NCBI GenBank assembly: GCA_016789925.1
Contig: JAEUQD010000260.1
Span: forward strand, 1 to 51,176
Source of the DNA: Bryobacterales bacterium
GTDB taxonomy: Bacteria; Acidobacteriota; Terriglobia; Bryobacterales; Bryobacteraceae
Direction: 5' to 3'
DNA length: 51,176 nucleotides
Shown here: in pieces, positions 43,404 to 51,176 of the stretch
How the letters are laid out: each line of letters begins with the position of its first letter
Numbering within the stretch: position 1 is the stretch's first letter
Translations under genes and position numbers: made by a program
The notes under the pieces: generated by a model
Seen by the model: only the letters and a program-made list of their open reading frames with translations
The model's database searches: none
Told to the model about the DNA's origin: nothing

Positions 43404-43602
43404 GGACGTCACCGTCGCAGACGGCCACAGACGGGCCAATTAGACTATTGCATAGAAATGGTCACAACGCAATGGTCGACAATAATACCTGGTTTTCCTG
43501 TGACTTGTCTCCGGCCGCGAGGGTGAGACCGATGATTGCCGAACCCGCCGCCTGGATCAGGATTCCCGGATACTCCTCGGAGACATGTCACTTGGACTTG
43601 GC

Positions 43603-44925
43603 TCAAGGCCTGTGATTCCGGTTCGCGTCGTTGCCTATTTCGCGCAGCCGCCAGTCTTTGAAATCTACCCGGCGGTCCCAGTCCTTCTCCTCCGGCGGGC
43701 CTAGTTGCCGGATCCGCCAGACTTGCAACTCGCGGTCCCCACGGGCCAACCGCAGGGTGGTCAGCAGAATCCAGTCGTCGGACGGGATCGAATCGTCCAT
43801 CACGAGAATTCGTTCTCCCGCGCGGATCGGCTTCAGCCGGCCGAACTCCTCCACCATCCTGGTAACTTTCCAGTTGTCCTGCGCGATCCACTGCTCCGCC
43901 CACGGCCGGTGCCGCCAGTTCAACAAGCTCAATATCACTAACACCAAGGCCAATCCCGGCGTCCGGAACCGTCCGGCCAGACTTCCCCACAGCATGGCCC
44001 AAGCGGCGTACGGCAAATAATAGACATAGAAGCTTCGCGGCGCGATCAGGAGCACCGGTAGCGGGATCGCCAGAAACGCGAACGCCGCCAGCCGCGCCCA
44101 GCCCGCGCGTTTCACAAGCACAATCCCCACGAGGCCGGCCAGTACGATCCCATTCACCAGCACGGGTTGGCTCCACCGTTCGTACAGGAGCATCCCCCAA
44201 TAGTGTTCCCAACCTCGCACCAGCGTTCCGATCGAGAACTCCGGCACGTATTCGCTGACCACCGTACCCCGTCCCATCGCCGCCACCTTCGCCGCAGCCA
44301 TTGTCAAACCGATCGCCGTCACCCCGCCCACGATCTTCCAGGCCGGCCGTCTGCCTAGGACCACGTCGAGGCCCACGAGCACGACAGGCAGGCTGAGGGC
44401 GATTTCCTTCGACCCCATTGCCAGCAGTCCCAGCCCCACCACGCCCCAATGCGAGGGCCGGTGGCAATACACGAGCACGGCGCCCCAAAACGTCGCGAAA
44501 CAGGCAACGTCGTAGATTGTCGCTGTGCTCATGTAGATGTCGGAGAGGTAAGGATGATAGGCGAAGACGAGGGCCGTGCCCCAAGCCCCGTATTCATTCC
44601 CCGACAAGGCGAGCGCCAGCCGGTAGACGAGCCACACATTGAGGATCAGCAGTCCAAAACACAGCAGGCGGTAGGGAAACGGGTGCAATCCAAACGCTTC
44701 ATAAACGATGCGGTAGAGAATGGCTCCCAACGCCCGGTAATCGTTGTTCCAAACCGAGATCAAGTCCAGGAAGAGCCGCCACACGGGCCGGTCCCACGCC
44801 GTGTACAGATTCATCATGTCGTCCGGGAAGAACGGCGAGGCGAGGCCGCGCCCGGCCCAAAACAACAGATAACTCAGTAAAATCGCAGGGAAGGCGACGG
44901 CTAGGATACGACTTCGAAGTCCCAT
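43603..44925 (-). CDS. polytopic membrane protein, GT-C/GT39-like
   Basis: A 440-residue protein with about 9-10 membrane segments and a soluble C-terminal domain of roughly 100 residues (AQDNWKVTRMVEEFGRLKPIRAGERILVMDD). The first periplasmic loop has FFPDDMMNLYTAWDRPVW: an acidic pair in that loop is the usual catalytic mark of GT-C enzymes that use polyprenyl-phosphate sugars. No closer family is recognised. It starts inside the end of the upstream dehydratase gene (25-base overlap), so the two are likely co-translated. The 163 bases between its end and the kinase gene hold nothing I can name. Confidence 0.7.
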   Translation of the reverse strand: MGLRSRILAVAFPAILLSYLLFWAGRGLASPFFPDDMMNLYTAWDRPVWRLFLDLISVWNNDYRALGAILYRIVYEAFGLHPFPYRLLCFGLLILNVWLVYRLALALSGNEYGAWGTALVFAYHPYLSDIYMSTATIYDVACFATFWGAVLVYCHRPSHWGVVGLGLLAMGSKEIALSLPVVLVGLDVVLGRRPAWKIVGGVTAIGLTMAAAKVAAMGRGTVVSEYVPEFSIGTLVRGWEHYWGMLLYERWSQPVLVNGIVLAGLVGIVLVKRAGWARLAAFAFLAIPLPVLLIAPRSFYVYYLPYAAWAMLWGSLAGRFRTPGLALVLVILSLLNWRHRPWAEQWIAQDNWKVTRMVEEFGRLKPIRAGERILVMDDSIPSDDWILLTTLRLARGDRELQVWRIRQLGPPEEKDWDRRVDFKDWRLREIGNDANRNHRP

Positions 44926-46154
44926 CCAAAGCCCGGCTTCTCCAGCGGTCTCGTGTAGATGCCCTCGGGCCCGCGGGAGATCACATTATCCTCTTCGTAG
45001 CGCTGATATACCTCTTTCGGTCCGCCCGGAGCAGGCATGAACAGTTCCGCCCAAGGGCTGTTCACCGTGGCCAGAATCCAGTGGACCGAGTCGCGGGCTC
45101 CGCCGCCATGCGGAATCACCGGAATGTCGTAGGCCGCAGCCAGCGCCCCGATGCGCCGCAACTCGGTCATCCCGCCGCACCAGTGAATGTCCGGCTGCCA
45201 GATTTCGGCAGCGTTGTGCGCCAACAACTGCCGGAAGCCGTAGCGGGTGTACTCGTGCTCGCCGGTGACGATGCGGGTCGACTTGATCTGTTGCCGCAGA
45301 CGCCCAAAGCCTTCGTAATCATGAGGCTGCAAGACTTCTTCCATCCAGTAGACCTTGTAGGGCTCGAGCAACTCCGCCATCTCCAGCGTGTAGCGCTCGG
45401 TCCAAGCCATCCAGCAGTCCAGCATGATGTCGCCGTCTTTGCCCAGTTGTTCCCGGGTGCGGCGAACCAGTTCCACGTTCTTTCGCTGACCTTCCTTGCC
45501 ATCGGCCGGACCGTGGGGGATGGCCAGTTTCAGCCGCTTGTAGCCAAATTCGATATGCTGTTCGCAATCATTGCCTGTGCAGTAGGCCGGAATACGGTCT
45601 TTGGTCTCGCCGCCCAACAGCTTGTAAACAGGCGTGTTCAGCGCTTTTCCGACGATGTCCCAGAGCGCGAGATCGGCCCCCGAGATTGCGTTGATCACGG
45701 CTCCCATGCGGCCGTAAGACATGGTTGACCGCCAGAGAATATCCCAGAGTTTTTCAATGTTGAACGGATCCTCGCCCAAGAGCAGTTTGGGAAAGTGGCC
45801 TTCCACAATCGGACCGCCGGCGGGCCCTCCGCTGCCGTAGCCGGCAATGCCTTTGTCGGTCTGGATCTCCACCATGAACGACCCCAAAGCCGGCGCATCG
45901 GCCTGAAATAGCGACCGCATCGGCTTGTACTTCGGATAGATCGACATCGGGTTGGCCACCTCGACGCCACCGGTGGACCACGATCCCGCGGCCGGCGTGT
46001 ACGACGGCACAGGCCGCTTGGGACGGGTCTTCACGAGCCTGACCCCCGTGATTTTCAGCTTGCTCTTCTCCTGCGCCCACGCCAGTGGCGGTGCGGCAGG
46101 CAGGGCTGCGCCTATCCCGGCCATCGCTTTCAACAGGCTGCGTCGATCCAACAT
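44901..46154 (-). CDS. Tat-exported enolase-superfamily enzyme, L-rhamnonate dehydratase-like
   Basis: A 417-residue protein of the mandelate racemase/muconate lactonising group. The N-terminus MLDRRSLLKAMAGIGAALPA is a twin-arginine signal. The body closely follows L-rhamnonate dehydratase in pattern: FNIEKLWDILWRSTMSYGRMG, AISGADLALWDIVGKALNTPVYKLLGG, metal ligands in IMLDCWMAW, YWMEEVL and VTGEHEYTRYGFR, then WQPDIHWCGGMTEL and VIPHGG. It would dehydrate an acid sugar outside the cytoplasm. The start at 46154 is chosen because GAGGAG lies 7 bases upstream; an in-frame ATG at 46181 precedes that site. Exact substrate unproven. Confidence 0.87.
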   Translation of the reverse strand: MLDRRSLLKAMAGIGAALPAAPPLAWAQEKSKLKITGVRLVKTRPKRPVPSYTPAAGSWSTGGVEVANPMSIYPKYKPMRSLFQADAPALGSFMVEIQTDKGIAGYGSGGPAGGPIVEGHFPKLLLGEDPFNIEKLWDILWRSTMSYGRMGAVINAISGADLALWDIVGKALNTPVYKLLGGETKDRIPAYCTGNDCEQHIEFGYKRLKLAIPHGPADGKEGQRKNVELVRRTREQLGKDGDIMLDCWMAWTERYTLEMAELLEPYKVYWMEEVLQPHDYEGFGRLRQQIKSTRIVTGEHEYTRYGFRQLLAHNAAEIWQPDIHWCGGMTELRRIGALAAAYDIPVIPHGGGARDSVHWILATVNSPWAELFMPAPGGPKEVYQRYEEDNVISRGPEGIYTRPLEKPGFGWDFEVVS

Positions 46155-46232
46155 AGATGCTCTCCTCAGTTTCTGTTTCACGTCTCTAAAGCTCTGGGCT
46201 TCAGCAGCCGATTATTCCCTTGGGTACACGTG
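46155..46232. promoter_or_regulatory. short divergent promoter region
   Basis: Seventy-eight bases separate the start codons of the minus-strand dehydratase and the plus-strand surface protein, so both promoters must lie here or slightly inside the neighbouring genes. The dehydratase ribosome-binding site is at its left side. I could not assign convincing -35/-10 boxes. Confidence 0.45.
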
Positions 46233-48692
46233 ATGTCAAGTCTCGCTCCAAGTACACGGCTCGGTCTGTTGGTGGCGGCGGTTCTGTTGGGCGCCCTGCT
46301 GTTTCCGGCAACGGTAGGCGCGCAAACGTCTGAATTCAAGGTCTCCACCAGCGCCAAGGGCGCCCGATTCAAGGTGGATGGGCAGACTTATGTCTCCGAA
46401 GCAACCTTCCACTGGCCGCCGGGCAGCAAGCACGTCCTGGAATTTCCAATTTCCGTCGACTTGGGTGGATACCAATTCAGTCCGCTGTTTAATGCCCGCT
46501 ACACGTTCGGCGGGTGGTCGGATAGTCTTGGCCTCCTGGTACCCTCGTCGGAACTGGTACAGGTGGTCACGGCCGACCCGACGATCGAGAGCTACGTGGC
46601 CAACGTCTCTGTGGAGTTTCTTGTGCGGGTGGTTTGGTTCGACACCTTACCGACGCCGCGGCTTGACCAGACGGGCGTCTCACCCAGCGCCTGCGGCGCA
46701 CCGGGCAATCCGGTCCCACTCGAATTTCGTATCGGCGTCATTTACATCGACGGCGTCTGCTACTGGAACAACGTGGAACTCTGGATGGCCGAGGGTACAC
46801 ACTCCTTGAACGCCTTCCCCTATCCAGGGTATGTGTTCATCGGTTGGAAGGCCGATGTGTCGCCGCCAAATGGCTTCCTGCGCACATTCGAAATCACGGG
46901 TCCACTCACGCTGGTCCCCCGGTTTTCGCCGGCCAAACGAGTCAATTTCAGGACAGAGCCTCCCGGCATGGCTGTCAAAGTAGATGGCACGGCTATCCGG
47001 ACCACCGATATCGAGCCATGCGAGCCGAACAACGTCTTGCCCCCCGGCGCGCCGCTCACCAGCAAACCCATGTGCACCGGCGAGTTTGACTTTGCGCCCG
47101 ATTCGCGCCACGTGATTGGAGCTCCTTCTCCCCAGGTTGACCGGTACGGCCGGACCTGGGTTTTTCTTGGCTTCTCCAACGGGATGGGGCAGGATGCGGT
47201 CTACATCACGAGTCCGAATGTCTGGCCGGAAGATACGCTGGTGGGCCGTTTCGTCCGTGGAACCCGCGTCAGTCTCACCACGAAACCTCCTGGCTTGGGC
47301 CTGTCGGTCGATGGCGAGGACGCCTCTTCCGTGAACAACTACGTATACGCCCCCGGCGGCCGGCACACGGTCACCGCGCCCACCGAACAGGTGGATGCGC
47401 GCGGACGACGCTATCGCTTCAAGGGCTGGTCTAACGGAGGTCCGGCAACTCAGGAGTTTGTCGTCCCCGACACCGTTGACCTGACGTTTCAACTCGAAGC
47501 GGAGTATGAACTCCTGAACCGGCTCATGATCACGTCCAACGTTGCTGGAGGCGCGGTCCTGGTCGACGGCGAGCAGTGCGATATCCCTTGCACGGTCGAC
47601 CGCCCGCGAGGCGCCAACGTCACTCTGGAAGCGCCCTCCACGAAAAACGCCGGCGACGGACGCCGTCTGGAGTTTGAACGCTGGAGTGACGGCCAGTCTC
47701 GGGTCCGTAACCTCACGATCCCCGCCGCCGACCCACCCCCTCTCCAGGTGTTGTACGCAACGGCCTACCTGCTTCGCCTGGCCATCGACCCCGAGGAAGG
47801 CGGCAAGATCACTGCCAATCCTCCCTCCCCCGATCACTATTACCGGGAGGCGACCAAGGTCTTCTTGACCACGCAGCCTTCCGAAGGCTACCGGTTCCGC
47901 CGTTGGGACTATGACGCCCAGGGTACCGATCCCGCGGCGGTGGTCGTCATGAGTGCCAGCCGTTCTGTCGCTGCCCGGTTTGACAAGGTGAACGTCATGC
48001 CTCCGCTGACGATTCGCAATGCCGCGGGTGGCGATGACAACGTAGTCGCGGCGGGCTCGCTCATCTCGATCTTCGGCACGAACCTGGCGCCGCGCTATGA
48101 AGTGGGTCCGACGGGTCCCATTCTTGCCCAAGTTCTCGCCGGAGTTTCTGTCGTCGTCGAAGACCGGATTCTCCCACTCCTGTTCGTTTCTCCTGAACAG
48201 ATTAACGCCCAGTTACCGCGTGACCTCGCCCCCGGCGATTACGAATTGCAGGTCATTCGAGCGGGAGCGCTAACGCAACGCGGCAAGTTCCGGGTCGAAA
48301 GGACGGCGCCAGGCCTCTTCAGCCACCTCGTCGACCTCGAGCACTACGCCGTCGCTCAACATGAGGAAGGCGGCGCAGTCTCTCTGGACAGCCCGGCTCG
48401 TGCCGGAGAACTGATCACGCTCTCGGCGACCGGCCTGGGTCCCTACCGGATCGCGATTCGCGAAGGGTTGGCCCTACCCGCAGTGCCCCTTTACGCACTC
48501 GACGCGGAAGTCGAACTCTACGCCGGCGAAACCCCTCTCCCCCTGGAATGGGCCGGAGGCCATCCGGGGCAGGTGGGCATGGACCTCATCCGCTTCCGGA
48601 TTCCCGAAACGCTCAACGGGGTCGCCGCGCTTTCCGTCACAGTCAAAAGCGAGGGCCGGACCAGCAACACGGTGATCATCCCGGTGCAATAG
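46233..48692 (+). CDS. secreted multi-repeat protein with C-terminal TIGR03437 domain
   Basis: An 819-residue exported protein. The signal peptide covers about residues 1-31 (LLVAAVLLGALLFPATVGAQ). Residues 35-585 are a series of PEGA/InlB-repeat-like beta modules: VKVDGTAIRT, LGLSVDGEDAS and GAVLVDGEQCDIPCTVD, each followed by F.GWSNG or F.RWSDGQ. Residues 590-819 form the TIGR03437 (Solibacter-type) domain: NAAGGDDNVVAAGSLISIFGTNLAP, LPLLFVSPEQINAQLP, APGLFSH and GLGPYRI. It is probably surface exposed and involved in binding; no enzyme motif is visible. A GTG at 46230 directly precedes the ATG. Confidence 0.85.
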   Translation: MSSLAPSTRLGLLVAAVLLGALLFPATVGAQTSEFKVSTSAKGARFKVDGQTYVSEATFHWPPGSKHVLEFPISVDLGGYQFSPLFNARYTFGGWSDSLGLLVPSSELVQVVTADPTIESYVANVSVEFLVRVVWFDTLPTPRLDQTGVSPSACGAPGNPVPLEFRIGVIYIDGVCYWNNVELWMAEGTHSLNAFPYPGYVFIGWKADVSPPNGFLRTFEITGPLTLVPRFSPAKRVNFRTEPPGMAVKVDGTAIRTTDIEPCEPNNVLPPGAPLTSKPMCTGEFDFAPDSRHVIGAPSPQVDRYGRTWVFLGFSNGMGQDAVYITSPNVWPEDTLVGRFVRGTRVSLTTKPPGLGLSVDGEDASSVNNYVYAPGGRHTVTAPTEQVDARGRRYRFKGWSNGGPATQEFVVPDTVDLTFQLEAEYELLNRLMITSNVAGGAVLVDGEQCDIPCTVDRPRGANVTLEAPSTKNAGDGRRLEFERWSDGQSRVRNLTIPAADPPPLQVLYATAYLLRLAIDPEEGGKITANPPSPDHYYREATKVFLTTQPSEGYRFRRWDYDAQGTDPAAVVVMSASRSVAARFDKVNVMPPLTIRNAAGGDDNVVAAGSLISIFGTNLAPRYEVGPTGPILAQVLAGVSVVVEDRILPLLFVSPEQINAQLPRDLAPGDYELQVIRAGALTQRGKFRVERTAPGLFSHLVDLEHYAVAQHEEGGAVSLDSPARAGELITLSATGLGPYRIAIREGLALPAVPLYALDAEVELYAGETPLPLEWAGGHPGQVGMDLIRFRIPETLNGVAALSVTVKSEGRTSNTVIIPVQ

Positions 48693-48764
48693 CGCTCCGT
48701 AACCGCCTTCCTGACGGTGTATGTTGGTGGTGTCGCTCAACACATCAACTCAGGAAGGATCAGG

Positions 48765-51176
48765 ATGCACTGTTGCCCTCTGACCCGTCAGGTTCTCTCT
48801 GCCGCGCTCAAGATTTCCATCATTGCGGCGCTGGCAGGTGGTTTGTACCTCATGCGCGGCGCGGCCGCTCGTCCCGCGGGCCGCGTGGAATTGCAGAGCG
48901 GTAAGTTTACGCGGGAGTTCCGCGTGGAAGCCGGCAAGTACTATCAATTCCTGGCCTCCGCGCCCCATCTCGCCGCGCTCGGCCAGGATACTTCGATTGA
49001 ACTCACCCTCACGGGTCCCGGCGGCGAGACGCTGCGAAAACCTCTGCATGCGGGCGACCCCGATTTGTACCTGACTCTCGCGCCAACTCAAGCCGGAGCA
49101 GTGCAAGTGGTGGCGGAACCCAAAGGCGGCGCCGCCGCGGCGCAGGATCTGGACGTGCAACTGGAACCGATTGGCGCGGTGAACGCGACGGCCCAATTGG
49201 GCTCGGCCTTTCATACTTCCTGGGAATCCGCCGAGGCGATCGAACTGGGCCGCCCGGTCTACGCTGCCAATGACGACCGGCCCTACATCCCGAAACTGGC
49301 TCCCGCCGCCGAAACGTTCGGGCAGATGCTGGCGGGCATCCACTGGTACAAACTCGATTACCGCGGTCCGGGCGACCGCCTGGTTCACTTCAATGTCGAT
49401 ATTCAGGATCGCGACGTGCCGGCCGGCATCGAAATCTTCACACTTCGCGACGGCAAACCCGTCGAATACACGCGAGGCAGGGAACGGTACGAAACCGAGA
49501 AATCCACTAATTTCCACGGCCTCAGCAAGTTTGCGCCACGCGTGATTTCCCCCGGTGTGTACTACGTCCGCGTGATGGCCAACCACCCCTTCTACAAGCT
49601 CGAAACCGACCACTATCCGCCGCCACCGTATTCCGACCCTCGACTGGCCGTGCGCGCCGCCATGGATTACATCGTCCGCCGCGGCGACGCCTGGCACGCC
49701 AACGTTCCGCGCAAAGGCGCGGTCGCTTTGCGTAATTCCAACCCGCTCCAGGAAACACGGCTGTGCATCGCCTGCCATCCCACCCATTTCTCCACCCGCG
49801 GCGAACTCTTCGCGATGAGGGCCGGCTACCCGGTCCGCGCTCGTTCGTCCTTGCAGTTCCTGACTGAACGCCTCGCCAACAATCCCCGGCCTCTTTACGG
49901 AAAGCCCGATGCCTCCTGGGCGCGGATGATCCACGCACCCGGCAACGTCCTTTCTCGCGTGGCCTACCTCACCAACCAGTACGAGCAACTCGTCACCGGC
50001 GAACGCCGCACCGAACTCTACCGCGGCATCGCGGGCTTCTTGGAAATGTACTGGCCCCAGGTGACGCAGCCGCAGATGGAATCAAACGGCAACCTGCCGC
50101 GAATCTCCGGCTTTGAAGTCGCGCTCCACAGCGCCATGCTCTTCGCCGACCTCGCCAAGCGCACTGGCGAGCCTCGCTATCAAACCCTGGTCGACCAGAT
50201 CGAGCGCGTCATCGCCGGCGGCGAGGTGGTCGACAACCTCGACCTCTGCTGGAAAATCGATGCGCTCGTCTGGCTCAACGAGCGCGCCGGAAACAACCGC
50301 TACCGCACGCAGATCGACGATCTGGCGCGGCGCCTTTTGTCGTACCAGCAAGCCGACGGGCGCTGGGCGCTCCCCTTCGGCCTCGAAGAAGTCCAGTACG
50401 ACTTCCGCCTCCAGAAAACCGTTGTCAAGAAAATCCCGAAACTGGCCGGACAGGAAGGTCCACGTGCCGCCGACTTTCAGACCTGGCACGCGATTTACGC
50501 TCTGGCGCGCGCCGGCGTCACGCTCGCCGATCCGCGCTTGAAGAAGGCAGTCGACGTCTGCCTCTCCCGCCAAACACCAAGCGGCGCCTGGCAAGGCAAC
50601 CCCGACTACAAGAACTTCGACACGCCCTTCCGCGACACGCAATACGCGCTCATGGCGTTAACCACTCTCTATCCCGGCCCCCTTCAGAAACAGGTCATGG
50701 CCCGGCAGCGGTTCGGTTGGAATGCCGGTTTCCCCGCACCCCCTTCCGCCTTCGCCACGGGTAACGCGGCGGCGACCGTGGTTGCGCTCGACCAGCATTG
50801 GGACCGGCCGTCCCCGACGACCGCCCGCAAGATTCGCCAGTTGCTCGATTCCCCCCATGTCCTCGTCCGCTATCAGGCAGCCGTCACGCTCGGCCGCTTT
50901 GCCGACCCCGAAGCCATCTCTGCGCTGGCCACACGCCTCGGCGACCCATCCAAACTCGTCCAGCGCGGCGCGGCCTGGGCCCTCCGCAACATCGCCTCCC
51001 GCCGTCCGGAATCCCGTGCCCAAGCTCTCGCCGCTATCGAGCGATCCCTCGATTCCACGGACGACCGTACACGTTGGGGCGCGCTTCGCGTCCTGAACCA
51101 GCACTTCAAATACGTCTCCGAAGAGTGGACTCTCGGCGAACGTGTCCTCAAGATCGCCCGGCAAGATCCCGTCGCC
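48765..51176 (+). CDS. secreted CxxCH (haem c) protein with cyclase-like and HEAT-like repeats, 3' truncated
   Basis: The frame is open from the ATG at 48765 (AGGAAGGA about 8 bases upstream) to the window end: 804 codons without a stop. An N-terminal hydrophobic segment (ISIIAALAGGLYLM) marks export. Residues 40-330 are beta-rich, including KFTREFRVEAGKYYQFLA. Cys334-x-x-Cys337-His338 (CIACHPTHF) is a c-type haem motif. Later regions look like alpha/alpha-toroid cyclase repeats (LLSYQQADGRWALPF, CLSRQTPSGAWQG), then HEAT-like repeats (VRYQAAVTLGRFADPEAISALATRLGD). A periplasmic redox-linked role is possible; function unknown. Confidence 0.8.
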   Translation, partial: MHCCPLTRQVLSAALKISIIAALAGGLYLMRGAAARPAGRVELQSGKFTREFRVEAGKYYQFLASAPHLAALGQDTSIELTLTGPGGETLRKPLHAGDPDLYLTLAPTQAGAVQVVAEPKGGAAAAQDLDVQLEPIGAVNATAQLGSAFHTSWESAEAIELGRPVYAANDDRPYIPKLAPAAETFGQMLAGIHWYKLDYRGPGDRLVHFNVDIQDRDVPAGIEIFTLRDGKPVEYTRGRERYETEKSTNFHGLSKFAPRVISPGVYYVRVMANHPFYKLETDHYPPPPYSDPRLAVRAAMDYIVRRGDAWHANVPRKGAVALRNSNPLQETRLCIACHPTHFSTRGELFAMRAGYPVRARSSLQFLTERLANNPRPLYGKPDASWARMIHAPGNVLSRVAYLTNQYEQLVTGERRTELYRGIAGFLEMYWPQVTQPQMESNGNLPRISGFEVALHSAMLFADLAKRTGEPRYQTLVDQIERVIAGGEVVDNLDLCWKIDALVWLNERAGNNRYRTQIDDLARRLLSYQQADGRWALPFGLEEVQYDFRLQKTVVKKIPKLAGQEGPRAADFQTWHAIYALARAGVTLADPRLKKAVDVCLSRQTPSGAWQGNPDYKNFDTPFRDTQYALMALTTLYPGPLQKQVMARQRFGWNAGFPAPPSAFATGNAAATVVALDQHWDRPSPTTARKIRQLLDSPHVLVRYQAAVTLGRFADPEAISALATRLGDPSKLVQRGAAWALRNIASRRPESRAQALAAIERSLDSTDDRTRWGALRVLNQHFKYVSEEWTLGERVLKIARQDPVA

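Noticed and set aside
43445-44584. 379-residue minus-strand frame
   Set aside because: Gly/Arg-rich shadow of the membrane protein gene at 43603-44925.
46680-48131. 483-residue minus-strand frame
   Set aside because: Antisense to the TIGR03437 protein, with Arg/Gly/Asp-rich composition and no motif.
48750-49988. 412-residue minus-strand frame
   Set aside because: Antisense to the CxxCH protein, whose plus frame has an export signal, ribosome-binding site and motifs; the plus frame has no stop before the window end, so it is easily missed.

Overview
The window looks like a chromosomal segment of a GC-rich Acidobacteriota bacterium of the Bryobacterales/'Solibacter' type. Three signs point there: two proteins carry the Solibacter-type TIGR03437 domain (22844-24997 and 46233-48692), one small secreted protein ends in a PEP-CTERM sorting tail (40359-40994), and many very large secreted proteins sit around a polysaccharide locus. 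Taxonomy is inferred from domain style only; no rRNA or other marker gene is present.

Bases 1-35560 are one unbroken plus-strand run of about 30 genes, mostly joined by ATGA/GTGA overlaps or gaps of a few bases. They encode the synthesis of a complex surface glycan. The left end (1-8036) is a nonulosonic (sialic-acid-like) acid pathway: NeuB (cut by the window edge), NeuC and NeuA. An acyl-carrier-protein module lies between neuB and neuC: a MaoC-SDR fusion, an FkbH-like HAD protein, a free ACP, a GNAT-like acyltransferase and a NodB-type deacetylase. I infer that this module makes or attaches an ACP-bound acyl or glyceryl group on the sugar. Bases 8042-22847 hold a D-2-hydroxyacid dehydrogenase, an asparagine-synthase-type amidotransferase, a Wzt-type ABC ATPase without a visible permease, two SAM methyltransferases, two decayed methyltransferase fragments, six glycosyltransferases and a Wzy/WaaL-type membrane polymerase. 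Bases 22844-35560 hold a secreted beta-helix protein, a PglC-like initiating sugar-phosphate transferase, an ATP-grasp enzyme, a PaaK/CapK-like adenylate enzyme, a frameshifted GNAT, a methyltransferase, a DegT-like protein, two more GT4 enzymes, a B12-type radical SAM enzyme and a classical DegT aminotransferase. No flippase, Wza/Wzc exporter or exosortase was found.

A perfect 14-bp hairpin at 35457-35494 separates this run from a minus-strand block. That block holds a 1494-residue secreted protein (beta-helix, then three PKD-like/LamG-like units joined by Pro-Thr linkers), a PEP-CTERM protein, and a NarL-type response regulator with its soluble histidine kinase. The beta-helix module of the giant protein is paralogous to the one at 22844-24997. 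The shared theme is extracellular glycan production, binding and anchoring.

The right end (43603-51176) seems unrelated: a polytopic membrane protein overlapping a Tat-signal enolase-superfamily enzyme similar to L-rhamnonate dehydratase, then divergently a TIGR03437 surface protein and a secreted CxxCH (haem c) protein with cyclase-like and HEAT-like repeats that runs off the window.

Broken or decayed items: the methyltransferase stub at 8042-8260, the degenerate tandem methyltransferase copy at 15636-16006, and the frameshifted 5' end of the GNAT gene at 29295-29345.
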